Origin: Spinacia oleracea
Lineage: Eukaryota > Streptophyta > Magnoliopsida > Caryophyllales > Amaranthaceae
Length of the DNA stretch: 64,000 nt
NCBI RefSeq assembly: GCF_020520425.1
Contig: NC_079492.1
Span: 53,939,042 to 54,003,041, forward strand
Direction: 5' to 3'
The position numbers and the translations under genes are program-made. The notes beneath the pieces are model-generated. The model saw nothing but the letters and a program-made list of their open reading frames with translations, was not told the DNA's origin and did not search any database. Below, one piece after another: positions 12,340-24,309 of this stretch; within the stretch, counting starts at the first letter, position 1; the number at the start of each line of letters is the position of its first letter.

Positions 12340-13172
12340 TGTCCTTGTTTAATGTTTTAAAGTTTTAGAGTTTAATACTTTGTAAAACATTATTGGTTAA
12401 TCATTCACAATAAATGAATAGAATTCATTTTTCCATTTAATTTGTGGTTTATTAAATGATGAGTCCCTTCAATTTGACGAAATATTCAAGATAAACTATC
12501 AGGACCAGTCCTGTGACTAAGAAATGTCTATCAAGTGAACTTGAATGTCAAAAGTTGAAAATGATCCCTGGTCGGAGTTTTCTATAAAGATGGACGCATA
12601 GAAAACGTTAGACGACTAGAATGCAAGATGACTAGTAGTTCTGTTTCTTGAACTATGTGGACATGGCAATGTCATAATCATTTGGATAGATACTTACTTT
12701 GGGAAGACTAGTATCGGACAGAGCTATGAAAATTTACTGTAAGAGATGAAAATATGTCATAAGTAAATTTCATTAAAATTATTAGACACTAATCATCTAT
12801 ACCTGAGTAATTTGAGATTACTTGTTTGAGAACGGCTTACTTTGACGTTGTCAACCGTCGCACTGTAAAAGGAGGCTATAAAGGCAACGCTCAGGTAATC
12901 ACCTATCAAACAAAGTCTAATCTCAAGATCGCAAGATTGGGATTGTCCTCCCATAAATCGGGATGAGATGCTGAAAGTTGTACAAGGCCACTCGGAGAGA
13001 TAGAAACTGTAAAATGCATGGCCGTGCTCAGATGAATCATAGGCTATGATTATCTGTTTATTTGATCAGTTGACCTCTGAAACCGAGAAACACCTCTGGA
13101 CATAATAAGGATGACAACTCTTACCTTATGTTCAAGAGCAAGCATCGAGCGACAAAGGAATTAGGAAATGCA

Positions 13173-13194
13173 CACTTGTCCCTAAGGACAAGTG
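13173..13194 (+). other. Hairpin overlapping polypurine tract, copy 1
   Basis: CACTTGTCC and GGACAAGTG form a perfect 9-bp stem with a CTAA loop. The 3' arm overlaps the purine tract AAGTGGGAGAC that ends at the 3' LTR. Confidence 0.7.
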
Positions 13195-13200
13195 GGAGAC

Positions 13201-14580
13201 TGAAGGAAATAATGCCCTTGGTCCAAGTATGCATTTAATGTTAAGTCTAATAAATGCGGTTCAGTATTAATTAAACAAGTTAATAATTCAGTGAGATCAA
13301 GTGAGCTGAATGCCTAGCTAGAGGCCGCTTCAGTTCAAGTGGAATTAATGATATTAATCCACAGCTTACTCTTGACTGAACCCGTAGGGTCACACAAATA
13401 GTACGTAAATGGATCAAGTATTTAATGGCATTAAATACTCCATCTATGGATATTCGGAATTGACGGATCTTGGTTTCAGTGGGAGCTAAGATCGTCAAAG
13501 GCAAGTAAATGAATACTCCGGAAACGATGATATTGCCGGAAACGGAAATATGGATCGTATCGGAAATATAAATATTATCCAAGTCGTAGATGTTGCCGGA
13601 AACGGAAACATGGTACGTATCGGAAAATATTATTGGAAATGGAAATATTGTCGGAATCGGAAATATTGCCGGAAACGGAAATATTGTCAGAATCGGAAAT
13701 ATTATAGAAATCGGAAAATAATTCCGGAAACGGAAATATTAAATATTTGTTCGAAACGGAAATTAATTCCGGAATCGGAAATGTTAAATATTGTTCGTAT
13801 CGGAAATGAATTCCGGAATCGGAATTTAATCGGAAGCGTATCGTACGAATAAGCATCCGATGAGGCTTGCTAAGACGAAGGCCCAGCACGAAGCCAGGCC
13901 GTCGCCCAGCAAGCCACACGCATCAGCACACGCCAAAGCCTCGCCAGGCCCAGCAGGCATGGCGCGCGCCCTCAGCCAATGGGTTGCGAGCATTGGGCCA
14001 AGGCACTGTGCGCTCAGCGTGGGCCGCAAGGCATGCGCGCAGGAGTGCGGTGCTCGTGTGCGTGCTATACGAATCCTAAAGCTATCGGAATTCGTGCTAT
14101 GATTAAATCCTAATCCTAAAAATTAAAATTAATTATTTAGAGTTCTAAAAGGATTCAAATTAATTAATTAGTATTCTAACAGGATTCGAAATCCTTTTCC
14201 ATGGTTCTATAAATATATGCCTAGGGTCATAAATTTATACACGAGTTTTTCAACAAGTATTCATACAATAAAAGCTGTGATTTTGAGCAGAAAAATCAGT
14301 CACATTACTTGCCCATATTAGCCGAAAATTATAGTACCTTAAGGGCGATTCTAGTTGGTCAATCTTAAGGCGGATCCGGACGTGCTGTGGACTATCTACG
14401 GAGGGACGACACTTGGAGTCCTAAAGACTTGTTCTTGTTTGGTTCAGGCGCAGCTAGGGAGGGCACGCTACAAAGTGTATGCATCTGAATTATGCTAACT
14501 AATCATGTGTAAATAATATGTTTCCTGGCATTAAGGTTTTCCGCATGATTTATGTTTTTCATATGTATCATAACCTAACA
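13201..14580 (+). mobile_element. 3' LTR of copia-A copy 1 (1380 bp)
   Basis: It starts TGAAGGAAATAATGCC right after the purine tract and ends CATAACCTAACA, the same borders as the LTRs of copies 2 and 3. A dense array of CGGAAATATT-type motifs fills about 13518-13845, followed by a GC-rich block and a TATA box. The 5 bp after it are CCAAT; the left TSD is not in the window. Confidence 0.95.
14208..14215 (+). promoter_or_regulatory. LTR TATA box (copy 1)
   Basis: TATAAATA at the same LTR position as in the other copies, here followed by TATGCCTAGGGTC. Confidence 0.6.
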
Positions 14581-14766
14581 CCAATTTCTCCATTTGAAAT
14601 CAGCTTTCTCAATCGTGCTTTGTTTCCATATGCTATCGAGAATGAATGTTTATTTCACTTAAGTACCTAAAACAAACTAAAGAATTGAAAAGAAAAATAA
14701 ATAAAATTCAAATGAAATAAATAATGAAAGCAATAAAACACGGGTTACTTCCCGAGAAAGGCTTGT

Positions 14767-15510
14767 TTAAGGTCTCAAACATGACCTTTCTAGTAAATAC
14801 CAAGTCAATGATCTCAAGAGTTTATCAAATTCATCGGCACACGTTTTAAGGAATAAAGCATATGCAATGCTTAAAAGAAAAACATGCACAAAGATTAGTG
14901 CCATTCTATGCCAACAAGGAGAGGGATGCCTAAAAGAGGAAGGATCAAAAGAAAAAACAAGAAAAGAAGAAAAAGAAGAATCAAAATAAGGAAATGAAAA
15001 AGGAATAGGCAAACTCTCCTCAATAAACTCTTTTTGGTTGGCAAATTTACTTCCACCCTCAATTAGAATCGATTTGAGCACTTGAGAACAAAAAGGAGCA
15101 AAGAGCTTTTCATCACCATCATCGAGCCATTCACTCAAGGAGGAATGAGTAGGAATGTAATCCCCAATACTCAATTCCTCAATGTCATGCATCATTGGTG
15201 GCAATTTAGCGTCAAATTCATCTCTTCTACATGAAGCATCCCGAATGGATTCACTTAGAAGGTTAGAGACTTCTCCCATGCCTTTTACAAAAGTTTGGGA
15301 AGAAACCTCAAAGTCCTTAATAAAATAATCCCTTTTAAGATTTTCTTGACAATCCAAATGAGTTATAAAAAGGCGAAACTCGGACAATGAAATTACCGAC
15401 TCAGATTGCAAAGCATTAAGGAACTCATTATGAAAAAGCTCATGATGGAGAGACGTGAAATCATCAAGTGTACTCGATTCATCATTTTGAAGGATAGGGA
15501 TAGTTGCCAT
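14767..15510 (-). CDS. Unrecognised ORF downstream of retroelement primer site (247 aa)
   Basis: The ATG lies about 100 bp downstream of the primer site, where gag normally starts. The protein begins MATIPILQNDESS. Its first ~150 residues are acidic and hydrophilic and read like a real protein. A Ser/Phe-rich segment follows (about 168-195), then a hydrophobic stretch (MALIFVHVFLLSIAYALF, about 203-220) that could be a membrane segment. No zinc knuckle, protease or other catalytic motif is seen. I do not recognise the family. It could be a truncated gag-like protein or an extra ORF of a non-autonomous element. Stop at 14767-14769, ~190 bp from the copia-A border. Confidence 0.4.
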   Translation of the reverse strand: MATIPILQNDESSTLDDFTSLHHELFHNEFLNALQSESVISLSEFRLFITHLDCQENLKRDYFIKDFEVSSQTFVKGMGEVSNLLSESIRDASCRRDEFDAKLPPMMHDIEELSIGDYIPTHSSLSEWLDDGDEKLFAPFCSQVLKSILIEGGSKFANQKEFIEESLPIPFSFPYFDSSFSSFLVFSFDPSSFRHPSPCWHRMALIFVHVFLLSIAYALFLKTCADEFDKLLRSLTWYLLERSCLRP

Positions 15511-15607
15511 ATTTTAAGGAAATTTGAAAAAGAAAAAGAACAAAAAAAAAAAAACTATGCACAATGACCTAGACTCATCTAACTAGCACAAACTAATGCA
15601 ATCGTAA

Positions 15608-15625
15608 TCCCCGGCAACGGCGCCA
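15608..15625 (-). other. Primer-binding site complementary to tRNA-Asp 3' end
   Basis: The plus strand reads TCCCCGGCAACGGCGCCA, the 3' end of tRNA-Asp including CCA. Its minus-strand complement is therefore a tRNA-Asp primer site. It matches the tRNA-Asp gene at 51840-51911 in this window. It lies 3 bp from the LTR border TG/CA at 15629. Confidence 0.85.
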
Positions 15626-15628
15626 TTT

Positions 15629-16576
15629 TGATCGAGGGAAAACTAGGTCGTTACTAGCTTTCCTAAATCAAACAAATTACCTAAACTAATCACTAAACAC
15701 AAATAAAGCGATAAGTAAGGGTCGATATCCACAAGGAGTAAGGTGCGCTAATTTATGCAAATCAATCGATAAGCTAGGTCGGAACGGGGTTTTGGAAATT
15801 CACTAATCGAATAAAACTAATTAAATTAAACTAAGAAATCAAAAGTAAACGAGATTTAGGGAATGGGTCAAACAACAACAAATCATGGAATGGACATAAA
15901 AGAGCTAAAAACGGGGAAGATTCAAAAGCACTACATGATTAGGCGTTGAATTCACAAATAGCTCCAACTTTCTCCCGACGTGCGAGCAATTTCCCTAAGC
16001 ATCTAGGATGAACTCCCGTTCTACCCTATTGTACCCGAGGTAAATCAAAATCTCAATTCAACCACATAATCAAATTTAGGTCCCTAATCCCTTTCCAACC
16101 TAACTAGACTACTCCAAGAAATCATGGAACACTTAATTGATCAAGTTAATTAAATGCAACATGTATCGGAAATGCCTAAACATGCAATAATTTATTCATG
16201 AAAATCCCTAATTTCCAATCACAAACACCCCAACCAATCAATGTTGAGTTTTCACCAAACCATAATCAATAAACTACTCCATCAATATAAAAATATGAAA
16301 TTTATAGAAATTAACAACTAAAAACATGATTCTAAACATAAATAACAACTAATCTAAACACGAATCATTAAATTAACCCAAAATAATTAAACTAATTAAA
16401 ACGATAAATAAAAAAATAAATAAAGAAATAAATGAGGAGAGAGAGTAAGAAATTTCTCATTGACTAATGGTGGAAATCTTCAACTATTTGTCATACTTGA
16501 TTATCAAAACCCCAAATTTCATTGATAATTAATTTCTCACTTTTCTCTCTCTAAAAGCTAAACTAAACTAAAACCC
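15629..16576 (-). mobile_element. LTR (inner part) of the tRNA-Asp-primed element
   Basis: An AT-rich sequence begins TGATCGAGGG next to the primer site, so in element orientation it ends in CA. It continues to the TAA target duplication of the Tourist MITE and resumes beyond it at 17517. No coding potential. Confidence 0.5.
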
Positions 16577-16579
16577 TAA

Positions 16580-17513
16580 GGGAGCGTTTGGTTGGGGGTT
16601 TTCAGGAAAGGGAATGAGAATGAACTTGAATGTTGTTGTTTGTTTGGCCTTTTTTTTTTTATCATTTCCTTTACCCTCTTTTCTTTTTCACTTACCCCTA
16701 AATACTTCTACATTGATACCCTACCCCCCCCAAGTATTTCTATTCCCTTTCCTTCAAGGCCCTTGACCACCCTTGACTGACCATGAAACACCATCTACCA
16801 CCTGCATCACCCTCACCGTCAACCCACCCACCGTGGACCCACCTACAAGACACCACAACAACACCCACCTGGAACCACCTTACCACCGTCGACCCACCAC
16901 CCCACCAACATTAACTCCCAGACCGCCAATAACACCTCCAAAACCACAACTCAAATCAAAGTTAATCGCCCTTATAACAGTGATCGGAGGCGTCGGATCT
17001 CAACCTAGCAACAACTGCGGCCTGTAAAACAATACAATAATCTTCCGAAGGCAGTGAAGATCTGAGATGCATCCTAAAATATGCAAACAAGTCTGAGTTG
17101 AATCATTAAGTCAAATTTAAGACCAGTAGATAACTCATCTTCAATAAATTCCAAAATTTAATTAAATTTCTCATTTTCTTTAAATGCCTAACGTACCCCA
17201 ATCACCATTAAAGTGGCCATGTATTTCTCCATTTTGAAGTGAGTTAATTCGCAATTTATAATGAAGAATGATGGCAACGGTAGAAGAGCGGCGACAACAT
17301 TTTGAGGGGACGACGACAACGAAAGAGGGGCGGCGGTTGGGGGTAGCGGCAGAGGATGAGAGTAGCAAAGGAAAGGATAGAGATTAGAGGAGGAAGGGAG
17401 GTAAAAATAAATGTTACCCAAGCAATATTTTATATCAAAGGGTTTCATTCCAATTCCTCCCCTTTCCCTTTCTTCGATTCATTCCCTTTACCCCGTGTGA
17501 ACCAAACGCCCCC
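16580..17513. mobile_element. Tourist-type (PIF/Harbinger) MITE, 934 bp
   Basis: The terminal inverted repeats are GGGAGCGTTTGGTT on the left and AACCAAACGCCCCC on the right, with one mismatch in 14. They are flanked by TAA target duplications (16577-16579, 17514-17516). Size, TIR type and 3-bp TSD fit the Tourist/PIF group. The short ORFs inside are Pro/Thr low complexity and are not taken as genes. Confidence 0.85.
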
Positions 17514-17516
17514 TAA

Positions 17517-18831
17517 AAATGTTCTAAGTATTTACAAAGTATAAAATGAGAAAACAAAATAGTATTTAACTCCTAAACTAAAAAGAAATTAAGAAAAAGA
17601 GATAAAAGAAAAAAAAGGAGAAAAAGGAGAAAAAGGGAAACTAAACTAAAACTGAGAACTTAAATAAGGAAAATTAAAAGAAAATAATGAAAGAAGAGGA
17701 TAAAAGAAAACCCAAAATAAAATAAAGGTAAATTTGTCAAAAATGACATTTTATAACCCAAATTTTGTGAGAAATGACCTTATATAATTTTCTTTGTAAA
17801 AACACACCTTAAAGTATTTTTTTTTGCAAGAAAGGACCTAAGGGAACTTTCCGGCATTGGCTGAGCTTTTCCGGCTGAGCTTTTCCGGCCATTGATTTGC
17901 ACGTGAGATAACTCATCTTTGGTGATCCCTTTCTCGCAGCTCCCTTTGGATTCAATGATCCCTTTCTCGCAGCTCCCTTTGGATTCAATCGGGTTTTTTT
18001 TCTTCTCTTTCGCTCTTGCGCTCCTTCGGCTCCATTCAATCACCGTCGTCCATCATCGTCATCAACGTTCATCATCAGCTGCCATCCGTCTATCATCATC
18101 GTTCACCCTCATCTTCAATCACCGTCATCTTCAATCTCAACCGATCCGACGGCCTACAACGTTTCTCATCTTCAAATCAATCACAGCCATTCAATTTCAT
18201 TAATTCCGTACAATCAAACGTGTTCAAATGTTCGGACGAACTCTAATGGAAGTTCGGGCGAACTTCGTTCTGGTTTGGGTGAACTCATTGATGGTTCGGT
18301 CAGACCTTAATACAATCAGGAAATTTTCTAAATTTCGGGTTCAGACGAACTTAATACGCGTTCGACCGAACCCAATTATACTTCCTTTTTCTCTGTTTTG
18401 GACTGCTGTTTTGAGCAATTTGATGTTGCTGGTAGTGCGACTTAGGTTGAGGTGGGAAGTTGTGGTTCACGATTAATGAAGGTGGTTTCCTTGGTGTCGA
18501 AGGGTGGTACGGTGTTGAAATGGTGTACGGTGGAGGCGAAGAGAGTGCTCGGTGTGCGGTGGCTGGTGTGAGGTTGGTGGGATTGCAGTTGTTGATGTTG
18601 GAGTTATTTTTTGCGAGGTGAGGGAAGATTGTGGTTGCGGCATTTGCTTGTGTTGTTGCGTGAGGTGGAGAGGTGATGGTGGTGTAGGATAGGGAAGGTG
18701 AGTGATGTAGGTTAGGGAGGAGGGGAAGGAGGGTAGTTGCATGGTAGCATGTTGAGGTTCTTGACCCACAAACAAAAAGCCCAAGATCCAAGTTATATTT
18801 CTTTAATTCCTTGACAAGTCACATAATCTAA
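17517..18831. other. Non-genic DNA with a small duplication
   Basis: Its first part is probably the rest of the interrupted LTR. A repeat-like segment follows around 17740-17850 (AAAAATGACATT, AGAAATGACCTT, AGAAAGGACCTA). No gene is recognised; the ORFs at 18228-18791 are on both strands and low complexity. Confidence 0.4.
17924..17989 (+). repeat. 33-bp tandem duplication
   Basis: GATCCCTTTCTCGCAGCTCC plus CTTTGGATTCAAT occurs twice head to tail without change. Just before it, GCTGAGCTTTTCCGG is also duplicated (about 17858-17888). Confidence 0.9.
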
Positions 18832-18852
18832 TCTAATATATATATAAAGAGG

Positions 18853-19560
18853 AGGCATATTTGCTTAATTATTAGAGCGCCACATAGGATTACTAATGGT
18901 TTCGGCCAAAGAAAAATAAGATTTCTAATTTATTTTTGAATTAAAAAAATCGATTGCCACGTAGATAATTAATTAGGTGCCATGTAGATATTTTAATTAA
19001 TTAATTACTAGTATATACAACTCCATCTAAAATCAAACACTGTAATAATTTAAAAATAAATCTAAAATAAAATTAATCCAAAATCAAACACTAATATAAA
19101 ATTAAATAAATAAAATTCAATTTAAAATCAAACATTAAACCAATAGGCATATTTGCTGAATTATTAGAGTGCCATGTAAGATTACTAATGGTTTCTGCCA
19201 ATGAAAAATAAGATTTCTACTTTATTTTTGAATTAAAAAATCAATTTCCACATAGATAATTAATTAGGTGTCACGTAGATGTTTTAATTAATTAATTACT
19301 AATATATACAACTCCATCTAAAACCAAACACTCTAATAATTAAAAAATAAATCTAAAATAAAATTCATCCAAAATCAAACACAAATCTTAAATAAAATAA
19401 ATAAAATTCAATTTCAAATGAAACATTAATCCAATATTTGAGCGCCACGTAGGAAATCTAATGGTTTCGGCCAATGAAAAATAAGATTTTAAAATTAATT
19501 TTGAATTTAAAAAGTCGAGTGTCACGTAGATAAATAATTAAGTTTCACGTATTAATTAAT
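18853..19560 (+). repeat. Internal ~290-bp repeat in Helitron-like element, ~2.5 copies
   Basis: The block GGCATATTTGCT, then AATTATTAGAGYGCCAYRT, then TAATGGTTTCKGCCAA, starts near 18853 and 19144. A shortened version starts near 19435 at GAGCGCCACGTAGG. A further relative starts at about 21618. Confidence 0.7.
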
Positions 19561-19699
19561 TATTATTATTATTACGCGTATACAATTTCATTTAAAAACA
19601 AACACTCTAATAATTAAAAAAAAATCTAAAATGAAATTCAATGCAAAATCAAAAACTATTCTAATCTAATACGAAGTATATAAAATTGGTATATACATA

Positions 19700-19958
19700 C
19701 TCCCTCCGTTCTTAAATATTAGTACCCTTTTGACTTTTTCATCCGTATTAACTCAATATTTAAACATACATATCTCCAAATGCGTATGTTAAAAAAAAAA
19801 AAAAAATTGATATTGTTAGACTACACACTGAGACGAAAGAAACAAGATCACACACAAACATATTTTGCAATACGTATTGGAAGGAAATTAGTAGATTCTC
19901 TTCAATTGTGAATAGTGTTAAGATTTCAAAATGAACTAATATTTGAGAACAGAGGGAG
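19700..19958. mobile_element. Stowaway-like MITE
   Basis: The TIRs are CTCCCTCCGTTCTTAAATAT on the left and ATATTTGAGAACAGAGGGAG on the right, with TA before the left end. The right-hand TA is not preserved. It is nested inside the Helitron-like element. Confidence 0.8.
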
Positions 19959-20021
19959 TCTGAGTTTTATTTAAATATAAGGATTTAATAGAATCCGTGC
20001 ATCGCACGGGCTAAAATCTAG

Positions 20022-20133
20022 TTGACTTGATTGTTGAATTCGTGCCCGAATCTTAAAACACCTCACCACCTAAATACATAAAAATAAAGACGATGGAAGG
20101 ATCATGAAATAAAAATAGAAACGAAAATAAATA

Positions 20134-20179
<46 letters not shown>

Positions 20180-21606
20180 GAGATAAAATATGAAAAGTAA
20201 ACTAAATAAACTATAGCATTATAAAGATAAAGAAAACAAATAATCACGAAATTAAGGCCTAAAAATTAATAAAAATCGGTAATTGAACTGAATCGAGCTA
20301 TAAAATATAAAAATAAGAAATAAAGGCTAAAAATGATAAAATTAGATAAATATATAATAAAATAACCTAGAAAAATACCTAAAAGCTACCCCCTAAGAAT
20401 GACATAAATGTCACTCATTATTAACAAATAATTTGTTTTAATTATTTTAATAATTACGAAACCGAATGAGCATTAACAAATTTTTCCATCCTTAGTTTTT
20501 AATTTGGAGAATATCTACAAGCACTATTTTGAAGATAATTGTCTACCAGAATTTATATAAATTTATATTTAGATGACTATATAGTGCATTGCACGGGCAT
20601 TATACTAGTTACTATATACTAAAAGACACACCAAGAATAACATGTGTCATGTCCTGGTGAGTCCTTAATATTTTTTCTTTTTTTTCCCGCCGAAAAGATT
20701 TCACCATACTTTTACAAATCTTAAAAAGACACACTAGGAATAACACATGTAATCTCCTGGTGTGTCGTTAGTTTTTTTTAAAATAATATTTTAATTGAAG
20801 AATCTTTTCAAATATCTGATTTCCTGATTTTTTTTCTTATTCTTTCCTTCTATTTAATATAATACAAGTATATATGAAAAAATAAATTATGACTTCATGT
20901 ATTATGACAAGGATAAAAAAATTAGATTAATACTGAATTGAAGAATATAGTATATGTTAGGAATGGAAAAAAAATAACAACTTTTTTGATATTATTGTTT
21001 CTATAATATATGTAGTTAGCTATTACAGAAACTTAGTAAGAGCAAAATATTTTTTTGATTTTCATATAAATTTTTCAAACAAATTCATTATACTCTTAAC
21101 CTACAATAGATGATAAATAAATAAACAAATTACTTTGCTTGTGTTATTATACGACCATACCCAAACAAAAAAAAATTATTTTATGTAAAACAAGTGTTAA
21201 AAGGTGTGTTCAATAAAATTACTTATAAACCCGAAAGTCAGTTATATACCCGATTTAGAAAATAGGGTATTATAACTGATATATAATCAAATCAATACCA
21301 TATCCAAAAATTTGGATAGGGTACGGGTATGGATACAGTTAAGAATATTATTCAATTCCAAAAGAAAATGATACCTAATAAGTGTTTGATAAGTTTTTTT
21401 CTTATATTTTCTCAACTTAAGCATTTTTGTCGAAATGCTAAACTCCTAAAATCGCACTAATCACTTACAATTCAAATAAATAATAATTTTATGTGATTTT
21501 CCCAACAACCATTGATAAAACTTGATTTTATTTTATTAAAAGCTTCTTTTAAATAAATTATTCAGAACAGAAAAAAATAGTCTCATCCGTGCAACACCTA
21601 ACCTAG
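20022..21606. other. AT-rich DNA with further Helitron-like ends
   Basis: No gene is seen. A second Helitron-type terminus lies at 20584-20608 (GTGC-ATT-GCAC, then CTAG followed by T). Two copies of AAAAGACACACYARGAATAAC follow, near 20632 and 20724. Another weak CTAG end is at 21603-21606. Confidence 0.4.
20136..20178 (+). repeat. (AAT)n microsatellite
   Basis: About 14 uninterrupted AAT units. Confidence 0.95.
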
Positions 21607-23227
21607 TATATAAATAAAGGAGGCATGTTTTTTGAATTATAAGAGCGCCACATAAGAGATCATTGAAATTCGACGAATGAGAAAAAAAGATTAAAAAAAA
21701 ATTAGAATTAAAATATTCAGGCGCCACATAAGAAAAAACTAACAAATTAGAAGTGAATGAAGTTTTAAAATTAATTTAATACTCCATAAATAAGATATCT
21801 TATGTTATGTAGGATTTTATCCAAATACTTTACTAAGAGCTTTAATTTACTTTTTAATATTACAATAAACTAGAGTATAACACAAAGTTAAACTTCTAAT
21901 CATTAAAATATTGTAAATAGACTAATTTTTTTTTATTGTAATAGTAGTAGTAGCAGCAACAACAATGACAACAAAAGAAATATCGTGAAACTCATGGAAG
22001 ACCTGAAAATATGAAGAATATAATGTGTTGGTTGTTTGCAGGGATGAGAGGAGAGAGATACAACAATTTCGGACTATTGATTTCGAAATTTACCATCCCC
22101 TCAGTTTTTATCAGGTAGTTGTTGTAGGGTACAAATATATTCTCATCAATGTTTATACGTAATTAATATTACACCCAATTATAATATCCAAATTCATTGT
22201 TATGTATAGTAGTACTATGATTTTCTAAAAGTTATTTTCAATTCAAATCTAAAAATTATAACATTGTAAATTTGATTATATATTTATTAATGTAATTATA
22301 TACTAGAATTTCAAATGCCACACAATTAAGTGTAGATGTGATGAAATGTAAATGATAAAGTACGTACTCTGTACAAAAGATAAAAATTTATTTACTCAAG
22401 AGCATGAATTCAAGAAGTGTGACTATTGACATATGAAATTATATGAGACACTTTATAACTATATGTTGGAGAACTTAAGTAGTAATTTGTAATTGGAAAA
22501 TTTTGTAATATTAATCCAATTTTTGGCGATTTTCTTTTATTAAGCCCACCTACGACATATTTTTTTAATAATCCCACATTTACTACCCAACGACTTTTAT
22601 TGGGCCCAACAGATCGTAAACCTGTTGTAGGCGGTAATATGTCCCTACGTGGAAGTACTCTCTCTTGATATATTCATTCATCATCATTAATTCATCAACA
22701 TCTCGTTGACTTTTTCACCGATTACCGGACATTTAAGCGTAATAAAAATCGTTCGGTAGTAAAGGTGAGATTATTAAAAAAAATATGTCATAGGTGGGAT
22801 TAATAAAATAAAATCGGTCAAATGTTAGATTAATATTACCAAGTTTTCCTTTATAATTTTTCCGGCAATTATATGCTCAAGGAGTCAAGTATAATGAAAA
22901 AAATAGAAAAGTGGTGTTTGTATCATAGTAAAACATACCTCGATCGATGGATTTTAAGAAATATTATCTAATGGAAAATAAAAAGTGATAAATTCAAAAG
23001 AGTTGACAACCGCCTAATGAAAAGGTAAATGAAGACTCCCTTAATATGATTTGGATTCTCTAAAGAATATGATTTGGATAAAATCAATAAGATAATCAAA
23101 CTATAGAGTTTTTATATTATCGATCAAATTTTAATCTCTGGTTTCTTTTTTAGATTTCTGTATAAAGTTTTGGTTTTTTTGTTTCTACATTTGGTTATAT
23201 AATTCATAATTTGTTGGTTTACTTTTA

Positions 23228-23539
23228 CGGCGTGTTTGGTAGCCGGCCATAAATGGTGTCAATGAGAATGAATTTGTATGTAAATTTGTAAGGAAAGTCA
23301 ATATCTATTCCCATGGTAATGCTAGTTCACTTAATATTATCTATTTTTCTTAATAAATTTTCATTATCACCCATTACCATTTGGGGAGTGGTATTAAGTG
23401 GAATGCAAATTTATTAAGAAAAACAACAAGTATGTGACAAAAATTCATTATCATAGACATCATGATGTTATTTTCTTACCATATAACACTTAGATTTATT
23501 CTCATTCCCACCCTTTATTACCGGCTACCAAACGGGCCG
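23228..23539. mobile_element. Tourist-like MITE, 312 bp
   Basis: The TIRs are CGGCGTGTTTGGTAGCCGG (left) and CCGGCTACCAAACGGGCCG (right). TTA target duplications lie at 23225-23227 and 23540-23542. Confidence 0.9.
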
Positions 23540-23680
23540 TTAGTCTTTGTGAGATTTTCGTCTAATCCTCCGTCATCTTAAAATAATATCACCAATGATT
23601 TGTGCGAGTTTATTTAGAAAAATGATCTAGGTGATTCTTTAAATTTCTTTTTAAAAAATAATCAAAACACTTACTATGTA

Positions 23681-23938
23681 CTCCTTTCGTTCTAATCATA
23701 ATAATAATGATGTTCCAGTTTCTAATTTCTACGTTGACAATGCGCATTTCGTATCATTTTTATCTCTAATAATACATTAGATAAAATTATAACATTTTAA
23801 TATTCTTAATGTACTCATTGAAAAGAATCAAACAAGACCACACATGAATGTGTTTTTTCATATGTATTGAGAAGAAGATTCTTTTTCAATTGTGAATACT
23901 GTCAAAATTCTAAATTGTAATATCAGGAACGAAGGAAG
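23681..23938. mobile_element. Stowaway-like MITE, 258 bp
   Basis: The left end CTCCTTTCGTTCTAAT and right end ATCAGGAACGAAGGAAG are imperfect inverted repeats. TA flanks both sides (23679-23680, 23939-23940). Confidence 0.7.
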
Positions 23939-24309
23939 TAGTTGTTTTCGTTTGTTATTTATCCGTAGTAATAACTAAGAAGAGTTTAAAAATTAAAAGT
24001 AAAAGTTGGATCTCACTATTAAAAATAAAATAAAAATTAGCACAATTCTTGATCACAATAGTAAGACTATAATTTTAAGAACGATTAAAATTTATATATA
24101 AAAAAAAATCATGCATCGCACGAGCTTAAATTGTTAGATATTATTACAAACTTTTCTATAAGGCGGTCTTACACAAAAGACCACTTTCGTATCATATAAG
24201 TTAAGCAATGGAACCAATTAGTTAAGCATTTGAACTAATTAGTTAAGCACTGAAACCAATTAGTTAAGCAAATGAATTAATTAGTTAAGCAATTCACTAG
24301 AGGAAAAAA

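Larger units (their letters stand above)
7443..14580 (+). mobile_element. copia-A copy 1, 5'-truncated Ty1/copia retrotransposon
   Basis: It contains the last ~0.9 kb of the leader, a degenerate gag-pol, a ~0.86-kb untranslated stretch (12340-13200) and a full 3' LTR (13201-14580). It is collinear with the complete copy at 30659-41046. The 5' LTR, primer site and most of the leader are absent because a CACTA element sits at 7442. Confidence 0.95.
14581..16576 (-). mobile_element. LTR retroelement with tRNA-Asp primer site, minus strand
   Basis: On the minus strand the order is an AT-rich LTR (from beyond the MITE at 16580 down to about 15629), a primer site, then an ORF (15510-14767), cut off at 14581 by the end of copia-A copy 1. 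A tRNA-Asp primer site is known from Athila-like Ty3 elements, but no gag or pol domain is visible, so the element could be non-autonomous. The LTR outer end, above 17516, was not fixed. Confidence 0.6.
18832..20021 (+). mobile_element. Helitron-like element
   Basis: The 3' end has a 6-bp-stem hairpin CCGTGC-ATC-GCACGG (19995-20009), then an AT-rich spacer and CTAG (20018-20021) followed by T. This is the classic Helitron terminus. The proposed 5' end TCTAATATATATA, then AAAGAGGAGGCAT, follows an A, as expected for A^T insertion; a TC 5 bp upstream is equally possible. No RepHel protein is present, so it would be non-autonomous. Confidence 0.5.
21607..24150. other. AT-rich, Helitron-derived region without genes
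   Basis: It opens with a GGAGGCATG...AGAGCGCCACATAAG block like the start of the Helitron-like element at 18832. It closes near 24110-24140 with a degenerate CATGCATCGCACGAGC hairpin region. Two MITEs inside are listed separately. No host gene is seen. Confidence 0.35.

Noticed and set aside
18228..18791. ORFs on both strands up to 146 codons
   Set aside because: Thr/His/Pro low-complexity, no domain, no conserved context.
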